A stretch of 64,000 nt of DNA, taken from a halophilic archaeon SHRA6 (lineage in GTDB: Archaea; Halobacteriota; Halobacteria; Halobacteriales; Haloferacaceae). The position numbers and the translations under genes were made by a program. Of this stretch, positions 25,049 to 33,935 are shown piece by piece. The stretch covers positions 879,275 through 943,274 of the forward strand of contig ML241294.1 of the NCBI GenBank assembly GCA_005239175.1, read 5' to 3'. The stretch's first letter is position 1. Every line of letters begins with the position of its first letter. The notes under the pieces are model-generated. The model was not told the origin of the DNA and ran no database searches. It worked only from the letters and a program-made list of their open reading frames with translations.

Positions 25049-27873
25049 GCGGGGATACAGTCGAGTCAGGATCGATCGAGAGCACGTTACCGCTCGATGC
25101 TGAGACCTCCGAAGAGCGAGCCGTTCGCGGCGAGTACACGTGGAAAGACTTCATGCGCGAGCATGAATACGGTGAGCAGGTTGAACTGCTCTACCGGGAC
25201 ATCGACTCGAAAAACGCGTGGAACGATGTGCTTCCGTTTTTCAACGGGAGCCGTCGGGGCGTCCCTGGCAGAGACGACTGGGACCGCATCGAGTTCGATC
25301 CAGCAACGTATCTCGGGTGTCCACCGCACGTGTTTGAAGCGCGTTTGCGTGCGGCTGCGAACGCGGGTGGACAACTCGATCGTGCGTTCAGACACTGGAT
25401 CGACGAAACACCCGTTACAAAGGGCGAGTACACGTGGGAACACTTCAAATGGGAGTACTACTACGAAAACGGCCGGCCGCCGCGGACCCGAAACGGCGAG
25501 GTGGAGCCATTCGAGCCAGCGCAGTACCTTGGATTCGATCCAAGCGACCTGCGATCGGTGCTCGAGACGGGAGAAAACAGCGCTGAAAAGCTGCTCGAGC
25601 TCGAAGATCGGCGGACAGTAAACGTTAATCCACAGCTAGATGAAGACGAGTTCTTCTCAACGGCAGACGGTCAGACGACGGTCGTAAACCGCTATGACCT
25701 GGAGAAGGCCGTCTCGATGGAGAAGAAGCGACATTTCATCGAGGAAGAACGGTACTGGATTAACAAGCCATACGCGTGCGTCGTTATCTTCCACTCGACA
25801 AAAGAGAACGAGAAGAAATACTACGTGATCGAGCCGTATCTCAACGAAATTGAGACGGATCTCGTCGAGTTCTTCTCTGGAAAACTCCGGACGAGCATCA
25901 AATACTCCGACGAGGACATGGTCGCGCAAGGAACTGACGAACAGCGTCGAGACGTTCTCGAATCGGAAACCGAGTGGTTGATTGATCGAAACAATCTCCG
26001 CGCGCCCACCGAAGAGCCAGACTCGTCGAAGCGATCGCACAAAGCCCGCAAAGAGCTGAACATCGAGCCGTTACTCGAACGGCTCGATCGGATGGACGCG
26101 CCGTGGCTTCCCGATCGCATCCGTGCAGTCTTGGGTACTGATGAAACGCCAGATCCACCGAGCGAGGAGCCCAAGACGATCACCAAAATCCTGGCCCGGC
26201 CGGAGCCTGCGGTGCTTGCGGAGGATTCGGGGACACTGACTGAGTACCAGATTGAAAAACTCCTCTACGTAATCCGACGTGATTTCATCGGTTACGAGCG
26301 GATCGATCCGATCAAACACGACATCAACGTCGAAGACATCTCCTGTGACGGGTACAACTCGCCGGTTTTCGTCTATCATACCGACTACGAAAACCTGATC
26401 ACGAACATTCGACACGGCAAAGAGCGGTTGGATAACTTCGTGATAAAGCTCGCCCAACGCTCCGGAAAGGGGATTTCGAAACGGCAACCACAGGTCGATG
26501 CGACCCTGCCCGACGGATCGCGTGCACAGTTGACGCTCGGAAAGGAGGTCTCCGATCACGGGACCAACTACACGATCCGACAGTTCAACGACGTCCCATT
26601 CACGCCGGTCGATCTCATCAACTGGAAGACGTTTAGCCTCGACGAGATGGCCTTCCTGTGGCTCTGTATCGAGAGTAAGAAATCGCTCATCTTCGCCGGC
26701 GGAACCGCCTCGGGGAAGACGACCAGCCTGAACGCAGTGTCGCTTTTCATCCCGTCGAACGCGAAGATCGTTTCCATCGAGGATACGCGGGAGGTTGAGC
26801 TTCCGCAACGTAACTGGGTTGCAAGCGTGACGCGTCCCTCGTTCAGCCAGGACAACGCCGGTGACGTCGACGAGTTCGATCTGCTCGAAGCGGCACTCCG
26901 GCAGCGCCCAGACTACATCGTCATGGGCGAGGTCCGCGGCGAAGAAGGCCGAACGCTGTTTCAGGTGATGTCGACCGGTCATACGACGTACACGACCTTC
27001 CACGCCGATACCGTGGACGAGGTGCTCAAGCGGTTTACGACGGATCCGATCAACGTCTCGAAGACGTTGTTTACCGCGCTGGATCTCGTGTCGGTACAGA
27101 CACAGACCAAGGTGCAGGGCAAGAAGGTTCGCCGGAACAAGACGATCACCGAGATCAACTCGTACGATTCAGAAAACCACGAGATCAGCGTCCAGGACAT
27201 CTACCAGTGGCAGCCCGAAGACGACGAGTTCAGACAACACGGGAACTCGAAAAAGCTCGAAGAGATCGCCTTCGATCGTGGCTGGTCGATGACAGAGCTC
27301 GAAGCCGAACGGTTCGAGCGCCGGACCATCCTCTCGTACCTGATCAAAAACGGGCTCAACAGCTACACGGAGGTCGCAGCGACGCTGCAGGCGTACATCA
27401 ACGACTCCGAGACGATTCTGACACTGATCGCCAACGGAGACCTCGAAGCAAGTCTCGAGGATCTCCGCGAAATGGAATCAGTGCTGATCGATGTCGATCC
27501 CGAAAAGGAGGCGTTGGTCCCGCGTCCAGAGCCCAGCGAGGACGTTCTTGCCGAGGCAGAGCAGGTTCTTGAGACCGCCGAGAGCCGCATCTTCGAACAG
27601 TACCGGGGGCAGTCTTCGGGGAGTCTACTGGACGCACTCTCGAAGGCCGAACCCGAAGCAGACGTCACCGTATCCGAACAGTCCGACAGACAAATTCTGG
27701 CGTCTGTGAGCGACGAATCAGTCGGAACCCCGCCGGCGGAACCAGCGGTTGGTACCAATGGTGACTCGATCGACGCTGAGTCAGAACCAATCACAGAGCC
27801 ATCCGAAGTAGTCGATTCCGACACGGACGTCGGAGCGACTGGAACAGAAGCCGAACAACCAGAGGAGAAATAA
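25045..27873 (+). CDS. pilB: Type IV pilus assembly ATPase (PilB/GspE family)
   Basis: A 942-residue cytoplasmic secretion ATPase that powers pilus polymerisation at the inner face of the membrane. The N-terminal ~190 residues contain two copies of a unit starting 'GEYTW' (near residues 30 and 131). The ATPase core has Walker A 'GGTASGKTTS' at ~551, Asp box 'SIEDTREVELP', Walker B region 'DYIVMGEVRGEE' at ~621 and His box 'TGHTTYTTFHAD' at ~645. A long acidic tail follows. It is longer than bacterial PilB (~570), as is usual for haloarchaeal PilB3-like proteins. The P1-like gene follows after 3 bases and pilC after that. Confidence 0.95.
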   Translation: MSGDTVESGSIESTLPLDAETSEERAVRGEYTWKDFMREHEYGEQVELLYRDIDSKNAWNDVLPFFNGSRRGVPGRDDWDRIEFDPATYLGCPPHVFEARLRAAANAGGQLDRAFRHWIDETPVTKGEYTWEHFKWEYYYENGRPPRTRNGEVEPFEPAQYLGFDPSDLRSVLETGENSAEKLLELEDRRTVNVNPQLDEDEFFSTADGQTTVVNRYDLEKAVSMEKKRHFIEEERYWINKPYACVVIFHSTKENEKKYYVIEPYLNEIETDLVEFFSGKLRTSIKYSDEDMVAQGTDEQRRDVLESETEWLIDRNNLRAPTEEPDSSKRSHKARKELNIEPLLERLDRMDAPWLPDRIRAVLGTDETPDPPSEEPKTITKILARPEPAVLAEDSGTLTEYQIEKLLYVIRRDFIGYERIDPIKHDINVEDISCDGYNSPVFVYHTDYENLITNIRHGKERLDNFVIKLAQRSGKGISKRQPQVDATLPDGSRAQLTLGKEVSDHGTNYTIRQFNDVPFTPVDLINWKTFSLDEMAFLWLCIESKKSLIFAGGTASGKTTSLNAVSLFIPSNAKIVSIEDTREVELPQRNWVASVTRPSFSQDNAGDVDEFDLLEAALRQRPDYIVMGEVRGEEGRTLFQVMSTGHTTYTTFHADTVDEVLKRFTTDPINVSKTLFTALDLVSVQTQTKVQGKKVRRNKTITEINSYDSENHEISVQDIYQWQPEDDEFRQHGNSKKLEEIAFDRGWSMTELEAERFERRTILSYLIKNGLNSYTEVAATLQAYINDSETILTLIANGDLEASLEDLREMESVLIDVDPEKEALVPRPEPSEDVLAEAEQVLETAESRIFEQYRGQSSGSLLDALSKAEPEADVTVSEQSDRQILASVSDESVGTPPAEPAVGTNGDSIDAESEPITEPSEVVDSDTDVGATGTEAEQPEEK

Positions 27874-27876
27874 CCC

Positions 27877-28200
27877 ATGGAATACGCATACGCGACGCTA
27901 CTACTGAACGAGTCGAACCAAGAGATCAACGAAAAAAACCTGACTGCGGTGCTGGAAGCGTCAGGAAATACAGTCGAGGCATCCCGGATAAAAGCGCTTG
28001 TTGCCGCGCTCGAGGGAGTCGACCTCAACGACATTGCCGACGATATCGACAGCGACGGGGGCGATCCCACAGCGCTGACCGATCCTCACAGCAACGGGGA
28101 CGCAGCGACCGCAAAAGAGACCGACGTCGATACGCCGCCGGATGAAGACAGCGATGAGTTCGAGTTCGAACCGAGCAACGAGGCGGCCACGGAGAGCTGA
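27877..28200 (+). CDS. Ribosomal stalk P1/L12-like protein inside the pilus operon
   Basis: A 107-residue acidic protein whose first ~55 residues match the archaeal P1 (L12) dimerisation domain: 'MEYAYATLLLNES', 'INEKNLTAVLEASG', 'VEASRIKALVAALEGVDLND'. An acidic linker follows, as in true P1, but the chain ends 'EFEPSNEAATES' and lacks the C-terminal GLG-LFG motif that recruits translation factors. It sits 3 bases after pilB and 4 bases before pilC, so it is co-translated with pilus genes. It cannot be the normal stalk protein as it stands. It may be a dimerising adaptor for the pilus machinery; that role is inference. Confidence 0.85.
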   Translation: MEYAYATLLLNESNQEINEKNLTAVLEASGNTVEASRIKALVAALEGVDLNDIADDIDSDGGDPTALTDPHSNGDAATAKETDVDTPPDEDSDEFEFEPSNEAATES

Positions 28201-28204
28201 TGAA

Positions 28205-30241
28205 ATGAGCACGAAGCGCGTTACCGCCCCCGACAAAAACCGACAATCGCACGTCGATAGCCTTGCGGACGCGTTTGAGCCGGTGTACGATTTGTTGTTC
28301 GACGAGGGAAGCTCGTTCGTCATCGACTTAGAGCGGAAACTCGCCGAGGCTCGAATGAGCGACTCCGTCGAAGCGTACCTCTCGCGGGCGCTCGCGCTCG
28401 GTCTCGTAAGCGGCCTCCTGTTGTGGCTGATCGGTGTAGCCGGTAGCGCGGCGGTGATATGGACCGGAACCATAGAAGTCGGAGCGCTGACCGGAATGCG
28501 GATTCCGAACGAGACGATCCTGAACGTGATCCAGACGATACGGGTTCCACTGTTGATCATTTCGACTGGACTTGTACTCGGGGGGATTGGATTCTCCACG
28601 GTGTTTGGTGCCTACATTGCGCTTCCCTACAGTCGAGCGTCGAACCGGGAGCGCGAAATCAACACACTGCTTCCCGATGCCGTGTCGTTCATGTACGCCC
28701 TTTCGCTCGGTGGGATGAGCCAAGTAGAGATTATCGAAACGATGGCAGAGGCCCAGGACACCTACGGCGAGGTCTCCCAGGAGTTCCGAACTATCCTCCA
28801 GGAGACGCGCTATTTCGATACGGACTACCGATCGGCGATACAGAAGCGTTCGGCACAGACGCCGAGCGCCGAGTTGAGCCAGTTTTTCACTGATATGCTG
28901 TCGATCATCGACAGCGGTGGGAGTATGACCGAGTTTCTCGACGACAAGAAGGACATCCACTTCCGGACAGCCAAAGAGGGACAAGAACAGGACCTCGAGA
29001 CGCTTGAGCTGTTCAGCGAAATGTACATCACGCTCTCGTTGTTCCCCTTGCTTTTGATTGTGATTCTTGTCATTTTAGATATGATCGGCGGCGGACAGAC
29101 GATCCTGCTGTACGCGACGGTCTACGCACTGATTCCAGGACTGGGGATCGCATTTTTGGTCATTGTTTCGACAGTCCGAACGGACGAACCCGGTGACGGC
29201 TACCTCGATTACGGCAAAAGTGAACGACGGTTCGAAGACGGACGAGAATCAGGAGCCCTGGGATTAGGGCTGATCAACCAGTTCAAGGGGTCGTACTACA
29301 TCTTCGATCGAATCGCAAAAAGCGAGGGGACGAACGAGGCGATCGAGGTTATCAAACGGCCGCACGTCTTCCTCCGTAAGCATCCGTTTTACACGCTGGC
29401 AGTGACCGTTCCGGCAGCACTCGCATTCGTGGTCGTCGCCGCGGCCACGGGCTCGGTCCCAATCTCGTGGAATGGAGTCGTCGACCGGCCCGTCTGGTCG
29501 ACGATCGTCTACGTGTATGCGCCGCTGTTTATGATCTGTATTCCGCTTTCGGCCTTCTGGGAGTGGAACGTCCGGCGGCGTCGGGCTGTGCTCAATGGCC
29601 TCTCGGAGAACCTCCGAAAGCTGGCGAGCGCGAATGCGACCGGGCTCACGCTACTGGAGTCGATCAAAGTGGTCGCCGATACGACACCGGGGAAGCTCGG
29701 TGAAGAGTTCGATACCATGTACGCGAAGAGTCAGTACGGGATGCATCTCAAGGAGTCGCTAGTGGTATTTAATAACAAGTACCACATCCCGCGGCTGGCG
29801 CGAACGGTGAAACTCATCGGCAAGGCCCAGGAGATCTCGAGTCAGATTTCCTCAGTGCTATCGACGGCCGCGAAGGCGACCGAGACCCAAGAGGACATCG
29901 AGCGCGAACGGCGACAGCGCGCGATGATGCAGGTCGCGATCATTATCATGACGTACCTCACGCTGCTTGGGGTGATGGCACTGCTGAAGGCCCAGTTCGT
30001 CGACGTCATGGCCGAAGTCACAGCCCAGACGGCCGGCACCTCGAACGCCGCAGGACAAAGCTTCGGTTCGACGATGGATCTCAGCCTCCTGACGCTGCTG
30101 TTTTTCCACGCGTTGGCCATCCAGGCGGTTCTCTCGGGGCTGGTCTGTGGCTACATCCGGAACGCGAACCTGGTCTCGGGCGTCAAATACGTCGTGATGC
30201 TTTTGGCCGTCTCACTGGGTGTGTGGATGGTGATCGCATGA
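28205..30241 (+). CDS. pilC: Type IV pilus membrane platform protein (PilC/TadC family)
   Basis: A 678-residue polytopic protein with two T2SSF-type halves, each containing a helical cytoplasmic domain and TM helices ('ALGLVSGLLLWLIGVAGSAA', 'MYITLSLFPLLLIVILVILD', 'VAIIIMTYLTLLGVMALLKA'). It forms the inner-membrane platform on which PilB acts. I place the start at ATG 28205 ('MSTKRVTAPDKNRQSH'), four bases after the P1-like stop; the frame extends to 28142 but would overlap that gene. The stop overlaps the next gene's ATG (ATGA). Confidence 0.94.
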   Translation: MSTKRVTAPDKNRQSHVDSLADAFEPVYDLLFDEGSSFVIDLERKLAEARMSDSVEAYLSRALALGLVSGLLLWLIGVAGSAAVIWTGTIEVGALTGMRIPNETILNVIQTIRVPLLIISTGLVLGGIGFSTVFGAYIALPYSRASNREREINTLLPDAVSFMYALSLGGMSQVEIIETMAEAQDTYGEVSQEFRTILQETRYFDTDYRSAIQKRSAQTPSAELSQFFTDMLSIIDSGGSMTEFLDDKKDIHFRTAKEGQEQDLETLELFSEMYITLSLFPLLLIVILVILDMIGGGQTILLYATVYALIPGLGIAFLVIVSTVRTDEPGDGYLDYGKSERRFEDGRESGALGLGLINQFKGSYYIFDRIAKSEGTNEAIEVIKRPHVFLRKHPFYTLAVTVPAALAFVVVAAATGSVPISWNGVVDRPVWSTIVYVYAPLFMICIPLSAFWEWNVRRRRAVLNGLSENLRKLASANATGLTLLESIKVVADTTPGKLGEEFDTMYAKSQYGMHLKESLVVFNNKYHIPRLARTVKLIGKAQEISSQISSVLSTAAKATETQEDIERERRQRAMMQVAIIIMTYLTLLGVMALLKAQFVDVMAEVTAQTAGTSNAAGQSFGSTMDLSLLTLLFFHALAIQAVLSGLVCGYIRNANLVSGVKYVVMLLAVSLGVWMVIA

Positions 30242-30750
30242 GCGAGCCACGACGATCGATGGAGCAAACCGAACGCGGACAGACGCTTCCAGATTTCGCC
30301 GTCGGCATCGCCATCTTTCTGCTTACGGTCACATTCATCGCCGTATTCGTCCCACAGCTTACACTTCCGTTCGAGGATCAAGAACAGCCAGTCGTTGCCG
30401 AGCGGATCACGAACGATGTAACCAAGAACCTGCTCGCGGATCCGCAAGCACCCTCGAAACTGAACGAGAGCCGAACGATCGCGTTCTTCGAGGAGGAACT
30501 GGCGGCTGACCAACTCGGGATCGACCAACGCTATTCGGTAAACATCACGCTCAGGGATCTCCCGAGTGACGACCCCGACTCGGCGGTGCTCTGTACAGAC
30601 GAAGCCGATGAGTCGATTACCAACTGCGGCGACGGGACGGAACTCGCCGCCGGACCGCCGGTACCCGAAGACGATCGGTCAGTCAGCACTGCCAAAACGG
30701 GCGTGTTCACCGGTGAAACCAGCGCTGTACTCGAAGTCAGGGTGTGGTAA
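30238..30750 (+). CDS. Pilin-like protein 1 of the pilus operon (DUF7287-type)
   Basis: A 170-residue protein with a short basic leader, then 'RGQTLPDFAVGIAIFLLTVT', the pattern of an archaeal prepilin: a cleavage site for the PibD peptidase just before a hydrophobic helix that packs in the filament. The rest is a polar extracellular domain. The ATG at 30238 overlaps the pilC stop. It is the first of five consecutive pilin-like genes and probably encodes a minor pilin or an assembly initiator. Confidence 0.88.
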   Translation: MSEPRRSMEQTERGQTLPDFAVGIAIFLLTVTFIAVFVPQLTLPFEDQEQPVVAERITNDVTKNLLADPQAPSKLNESRTIAFFEEELAADQLGIDQRYSVNITLRDLPSDDPDSAVLCTDEADESITNCGDGTELAAGPPVPEDDRSVSTAKTGVFTGETSAVLEVRVW

Positions 30751-30751
30751 T

Positions 30752-31357
30752 ATGTCTGATCGTGGCCAAACATTCACACTGGAAGCGTTCGTGGCAGCAA
30801 TCCTGCTTGTAGCGACTGTCGGCTTCGCGCTGCAGGCCGTTGCGGTCTCTTCGAACACCGCGAGCGCTGGCGAGACAGAGCTCAAAAGCCAGCATGGAGG
30901 CCTCGCCGAGGGCATCCTCAACGAGGCCGCCTCGAACGGCTCACTCCGGACGACGGTCCTGTACTGGAATGAGTCCACCGAAGCGTTCTACAACGCCGAC
31001 AGCGACGGCTATTACACGTCGCAACTTCCCCCGACACCGGATGGCACCGCGTTCGGAGACGCCCTAGAGCGGACGTTCGGGGATCGGCAGGTTCGATACA
31101 ACGTCAACCTGCACTATCAGGATTCGGCTGGCGATCGCCAGACCCAGAAGCTGATCGAATCCGGAACTCCCAACGACGATGCCGTCCGCGTCGTCGAGAC
31201 AGTAACCCTGTACGACGACACCGTACTCGTCGACGAGAACGAGGATCCGACGGAGACGTCGCTTGCGGACGCCGAGGAAAGCTTCTACGCCCCGAACGTT
31301 TCGGAGGAGGGTCCGTTGTACAACGTGATCCGAGTGGAGGTGGTTCTATGGAGCTAA
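30752..31357 (+). CDS. Pilin-like protein 2 (DUF7288-type)
   Basis: A 201-residue protein, 'MSDRGQTFTLEAFVAAILLV' followed by 'ATVGFALQAVAV'. The N-terminal hydrophobic helix follows an R-G-Q prepilin-type cut site. The extracellular part is acidic with 'NESTEAFYNADSDGYY'. The start is the ATG two bases after the previous stop. The 3' end overlaps the next gene by ten bases. Likely a minor pilin. Confidence 0.88.
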   Translation: MSDRGQTFTLEAFVAAILLVATVGFALQAVAVSSNTASAGETELKSQHGGLAEGILNEAASNGSLRTTVLYWNESTEAFYNADSDGYYTSQLPPTPDGTAFGDALERTFGDRQVRYNVNLHYQDSAGDRQTQKLIESGTPNDDAVRVVETVTLYDDTVLVDENEDPTETSLADAEESFYAPNVSEEGPLYNVIRVEVVLWS

Positions 31358-32310
31358 CAGCGCCGAATGACAATCGAGGACAGATACTGCTCGTCTCCGC
31401 GATCGGCCTCGCAATTTTGCTCACTGCACTGGCATTAACGCTGAATACGGCCGTATTTGCGGGCATTCACGCCGCGGAGGCCGATGACAGCCGTAACGCC
31501 GAACGTGGCGCGATTCAGTATCAACACAGCGCAGAGCGGGCAGTAGCGGGGCTCATCGTCGAGATCAATCAGGAAAACGAGACATACGAGAGCCTAGAGA
31601 GTGAACTCGCTGCGGCGATCGCTGACTGGGATAGCCTCTCGCGATCGGAATACGCACGCGACGGACAAACGACGAACAGCTCGCTGGAGCGTGTGAAATA
31701 CGAAACTCGAGTCGTACAGGACGAATCGGGCGATTTCAGCGATCACGCGGGGAATACGACGTGGATCGTCGCCGACAACGTTTCGGAGGTCCGTGGGTTC
31801 GAGATGGAGGTAGACGAAGAGGCACTCGTCGAGACAAGCGACTGTACTGGTTCAGACGCGTGTTTCAGTCTGCTAGTCGAGGGGGCCGACGGAGAGTCCT
31901 GGCGGCTCTACGTGTATGATGACGGAGGCGTGCATATCACCGTTGAATCGTCGTCGGGAGACACCGAAACGTACGAGTCAACCGATTCGTCAGCAAAACT
32001 CAACATCACTGAGGGGGCCTTTGACGTCAATGGATCCGATGAAGCGTTCACGACGTTTCTCGACGACGAACTGGAGGGACCGTACACGCTGACATACACG
32101 AACGCGGGCAACGTCAGCGGAACCTACGAGCTTACCGTCGACGGAAAGATCGTCGATGACACGATCGAGGCCGACGATCGATACAGCGTAGATGAGACAC
32201 CGAAGATACACGCGAAGATCGTCGCCGCCGACGTTGCGCTCCGGTACCGATCCGCGGACCTGACCTACGAATCCGAGGTCGAAGTTGTTCCGGGTGAGAC
32301 ACATGAATGA
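31348..32310 (+). CDS. Pilin-like protein 3 (DUF7261-type)
   Basis: A 320-residue protein with 'NRGQILLVSAIGLAILLTAL' at the N-terminus, a prepilin-type helix, and a long beta-rich exterior domain containing 'AERAVAGLIVEINQENETYE' and repeated Thr/Ser/Asp-rich strands. It is the largest of the five pilin-like products. It overlaps both neighbours, showing tight coupling. Probably a minor pilin or tip component. Confidence 0.88.
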   Translation: MELTAPNDNRGQILLVSAIGLAILLTALALTLNTAVFAGIHAAEADDSRNAERGAIQYQHSAERAVAGLIVEINQENETYESLESELAAAIADWDSLSRSEYARDGQTTNSSLERVKYETRVVQDESGDFSDHAGNTTWIVADNVSEVRGFEMEVDEEALVETSDCTGSDACFSLLVEGADGESWRLYVYDDGGVHITVESSSGDTETYESTDSSAKLNITEGAFDVNGSDEAFTTFLDDELEGPYTLTYTNAGNVSGTYELTVDGKIVDDTIEADDRYSVDETPKIHAKIVAADVALRYRSADLTYESEVEVVPGETHE

Positions 32311-32782
32311 CCGCGGCGTCTCTTCGGTCGTGAGCTACGTCCTCGTTTTGGGGATTGTGGCGCTGTTGACGTCGACGCTCGTCACCGGGTTCGCACCGTT
32401 CGTCACCAGCCAACAGGATGATTCGGTCCGCGACACGTTCGAAGTGTTGGGCAATGACATCGCCGGAGATGTTAACAGCGCGGATCGGCTTGTAGCGGAA
32501 GCCGGAGAGAACGGAACGGTCGAACTCAGGACGCGACTGCCCGATCGGGTTGGCGGAACCACCTACGAAATCGAGTTCCACAACAAAACCAGCGAGCGCG
32601 ACGCCGCCGGGTACCACTACGATATCGAACTTCGAAGTGACGAGTCGGAGACGACTGCCACGGTGCCCGTCCGGTCAGATCGGCCGGTCGAGACAGAGCC
32701 GGCGGTCCTCACGGGTGGAAACGTGGAAATCAGACTCGGTGACGACGGTGACAAGACAACGTTGGTGATCGAGAATGCATAA
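32303..32782 (+). CDS. Pilin-like protein 4 (DUF7266-type)
   Basis: A 159-residue protein starting 'MNDRGVSSVVSYVLVLGIVA', where G-V-S after a charged leader matches the archaeal prepilin cut site, then 'LLTSTLVTGFAPFVTSQQDD'. ATG 32303 overlaps the previous gene's end by eight bases; the longer frame from 32285 would add an unlikely leader. The exterior part is beta-rich ('GTTYEIEFHNKT'). Confidence 0.88.
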   Translation: MNDRGVSSVVSYVLVLGIVALLTSTLVTGFAPFVTSQQDDSVRDTFEVLGNDIAGDVNSADRLVAEAGENGTVELRTRLPDRVGGTTYEIEFHNKTSERDAAGYHYDIELRSDESETTATVPVRSDRPVETEPAVLTGGNVEIRLGDDGDKTTLVIENA

Positions 32783-33530
32783 TGACAGTCGAGGCCAAAG
32801 CGAACTCCTTGGCTTTCTGTTGATTTTCGTGGTCGTGGTGCTCACCATCGCACTGGTGAGTGCAACCGGGTTCGTCGGTCTCAACAACGCCCAGGACTAT
32901 CAGCGGACCACCAACACCGAGGGGGCCTTCACCGTCCTGGCGAGCAACATCGAGGACGTGACACAACTGGGCGCGCCCAGCCGTTCGACTGAGATCAGCA
33001 TAACTGACGCGTCGCTGTCGATCAACGAGGAGCGTTCGAGTCTCAACATCTCGCATGACGGCGAGGCGCTCGACCTCGGCAATGACGGACAGACTGGGTC
33101 GATCGTCTATGATTCGGGGACGGACACGACACTGACATACCGGAGCGGCGCGCTGATCCGCGAGGACAGCGGGAGTCCGGTGCTGTTTCGAGAGCCGGAT
33201 TTCGTCATCACTGACGAGGAAGTGATCCTTCCGATTGTCCAGCTGTCCGCAGCGGGAACGAGCGAGGTCGGCGGGACGTCGGACGTCAATGTCCAGTCGA
33301 TCGGTAATGGGACTGACCTGGTCGCCGAGAGCGAGCCCGTCGACACCAATGTCACACTCGTGGTCGAAACGCCGCACGTTCGTGTCTGGGAACGGTACTT
33401 CGAACAGTTTGAAGCCGACGGACCTGTCACCGACATCAATCCCAATTACGAGGAGAACACGGTTACGGTCGAAATCGAAACCGATCGACTCACCGTAACG
33501 GTCGATCGGGTCGACACGACGTTCCGGTGA
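32775..33530 (+). CDS. Pilin-like protein 5 (DUF7289-type)
   Basis: A 251-residue protein: 'MHNDSRGQSELLGFLLIFVV' and 'LTIALVSATGFVGLNNAQDY' form a prepilin-type leader and helix. The exterior domain contains 'HVRVWERYFEQFEADG', a region that also appears in diverged form ('CHGWKQFFESETEG') in the product of 35828-37627, suggesting common descent. It is the last gene of the pilB operon and overlaps the previous one by eight bases. Confidence 0.88.
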   Translation: MHNDSRGQSELLGFLLIFVVVVLTIALVSATGFVGLNNAQDYQRTTNTEGAFTVLASNIEDVTQLGAPSRSTEISITDASLSINEERSSLNISHDGEALDLGNDGQTGSIVYDSGTDTTLTYRSGALIREDSGSPVLFREPDFVITDEEVILPIVQLSAAGTSEVGGTSDVNVQSIGNGTDLVAESEPVDTNVTLVVETPHVRVWERYFEQFEADGPVTDINPNYEENTVTVEIETDRLTVTVDRVDTTFR

Positions 33531-33935
33531 TCCGGTCACTCTACTTTTCAAAATCCAGCTCTTCGCGGACGTGATTCGTGTCTGTTGAATAGTGACGCTG
33601 CCGAGGTACTCCAGCCGTGGCGATCGTTTCTTGGTCGCGTGAGGGGAATCCAGAAGCGATCGACGGCACCCATGGAGCGATCGACGGCCCTCACAGAGTA
33701 ATCGACGGCACTCACGGAGTGACCGACAACTCCCACGGAGTGACCGACAACTCCCACGAGACGATCGACTGTGGGTTAGCAACACTGAGGGCGGTGCTGC
33801 AGTGGCGGTTGCGCTGCCTGCGATCGTGGGGTGAGATCCAGTCAGACTCCGAAACCCATCAACGCGCAGCAGCGCTGTTCAACAAGCAGCTTCGTTGAAA
33901 ACCCAGCACCCGAACTGTCGCCTTTTGTCCGGACG
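33531..33935 (+). other. Intergenic region with 21-bp tandem repeats
   Basis: About 400 bases after the pilB operon. The core is a tandem array (33656-33770). Around it, TGTTGAATAGTGACGCTGC near 33577 and, inverted, a similar sequence near 33870-33893 resemble each other loosely, so the block might be a decayed miniature element. No gene is supported. Confidence 0.35.
33656..33770 (+). repeat. 21-bp tandem repeat, about 5.5 copies
   Basis: Units start at 33656, 33677, 33698, 33719 and 33740, with a partial one at 33761. The consensus is G-(C/T)-GATCGACGG-C-CTCAC-GA; the last copies have drifted to GTGACCGACAACTCCCACGG. The length is a multiple of three, so frames stay open through it, but the predicted peptide is simple (ID-G-H) and does not look functional. 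Confidence 0.85.
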
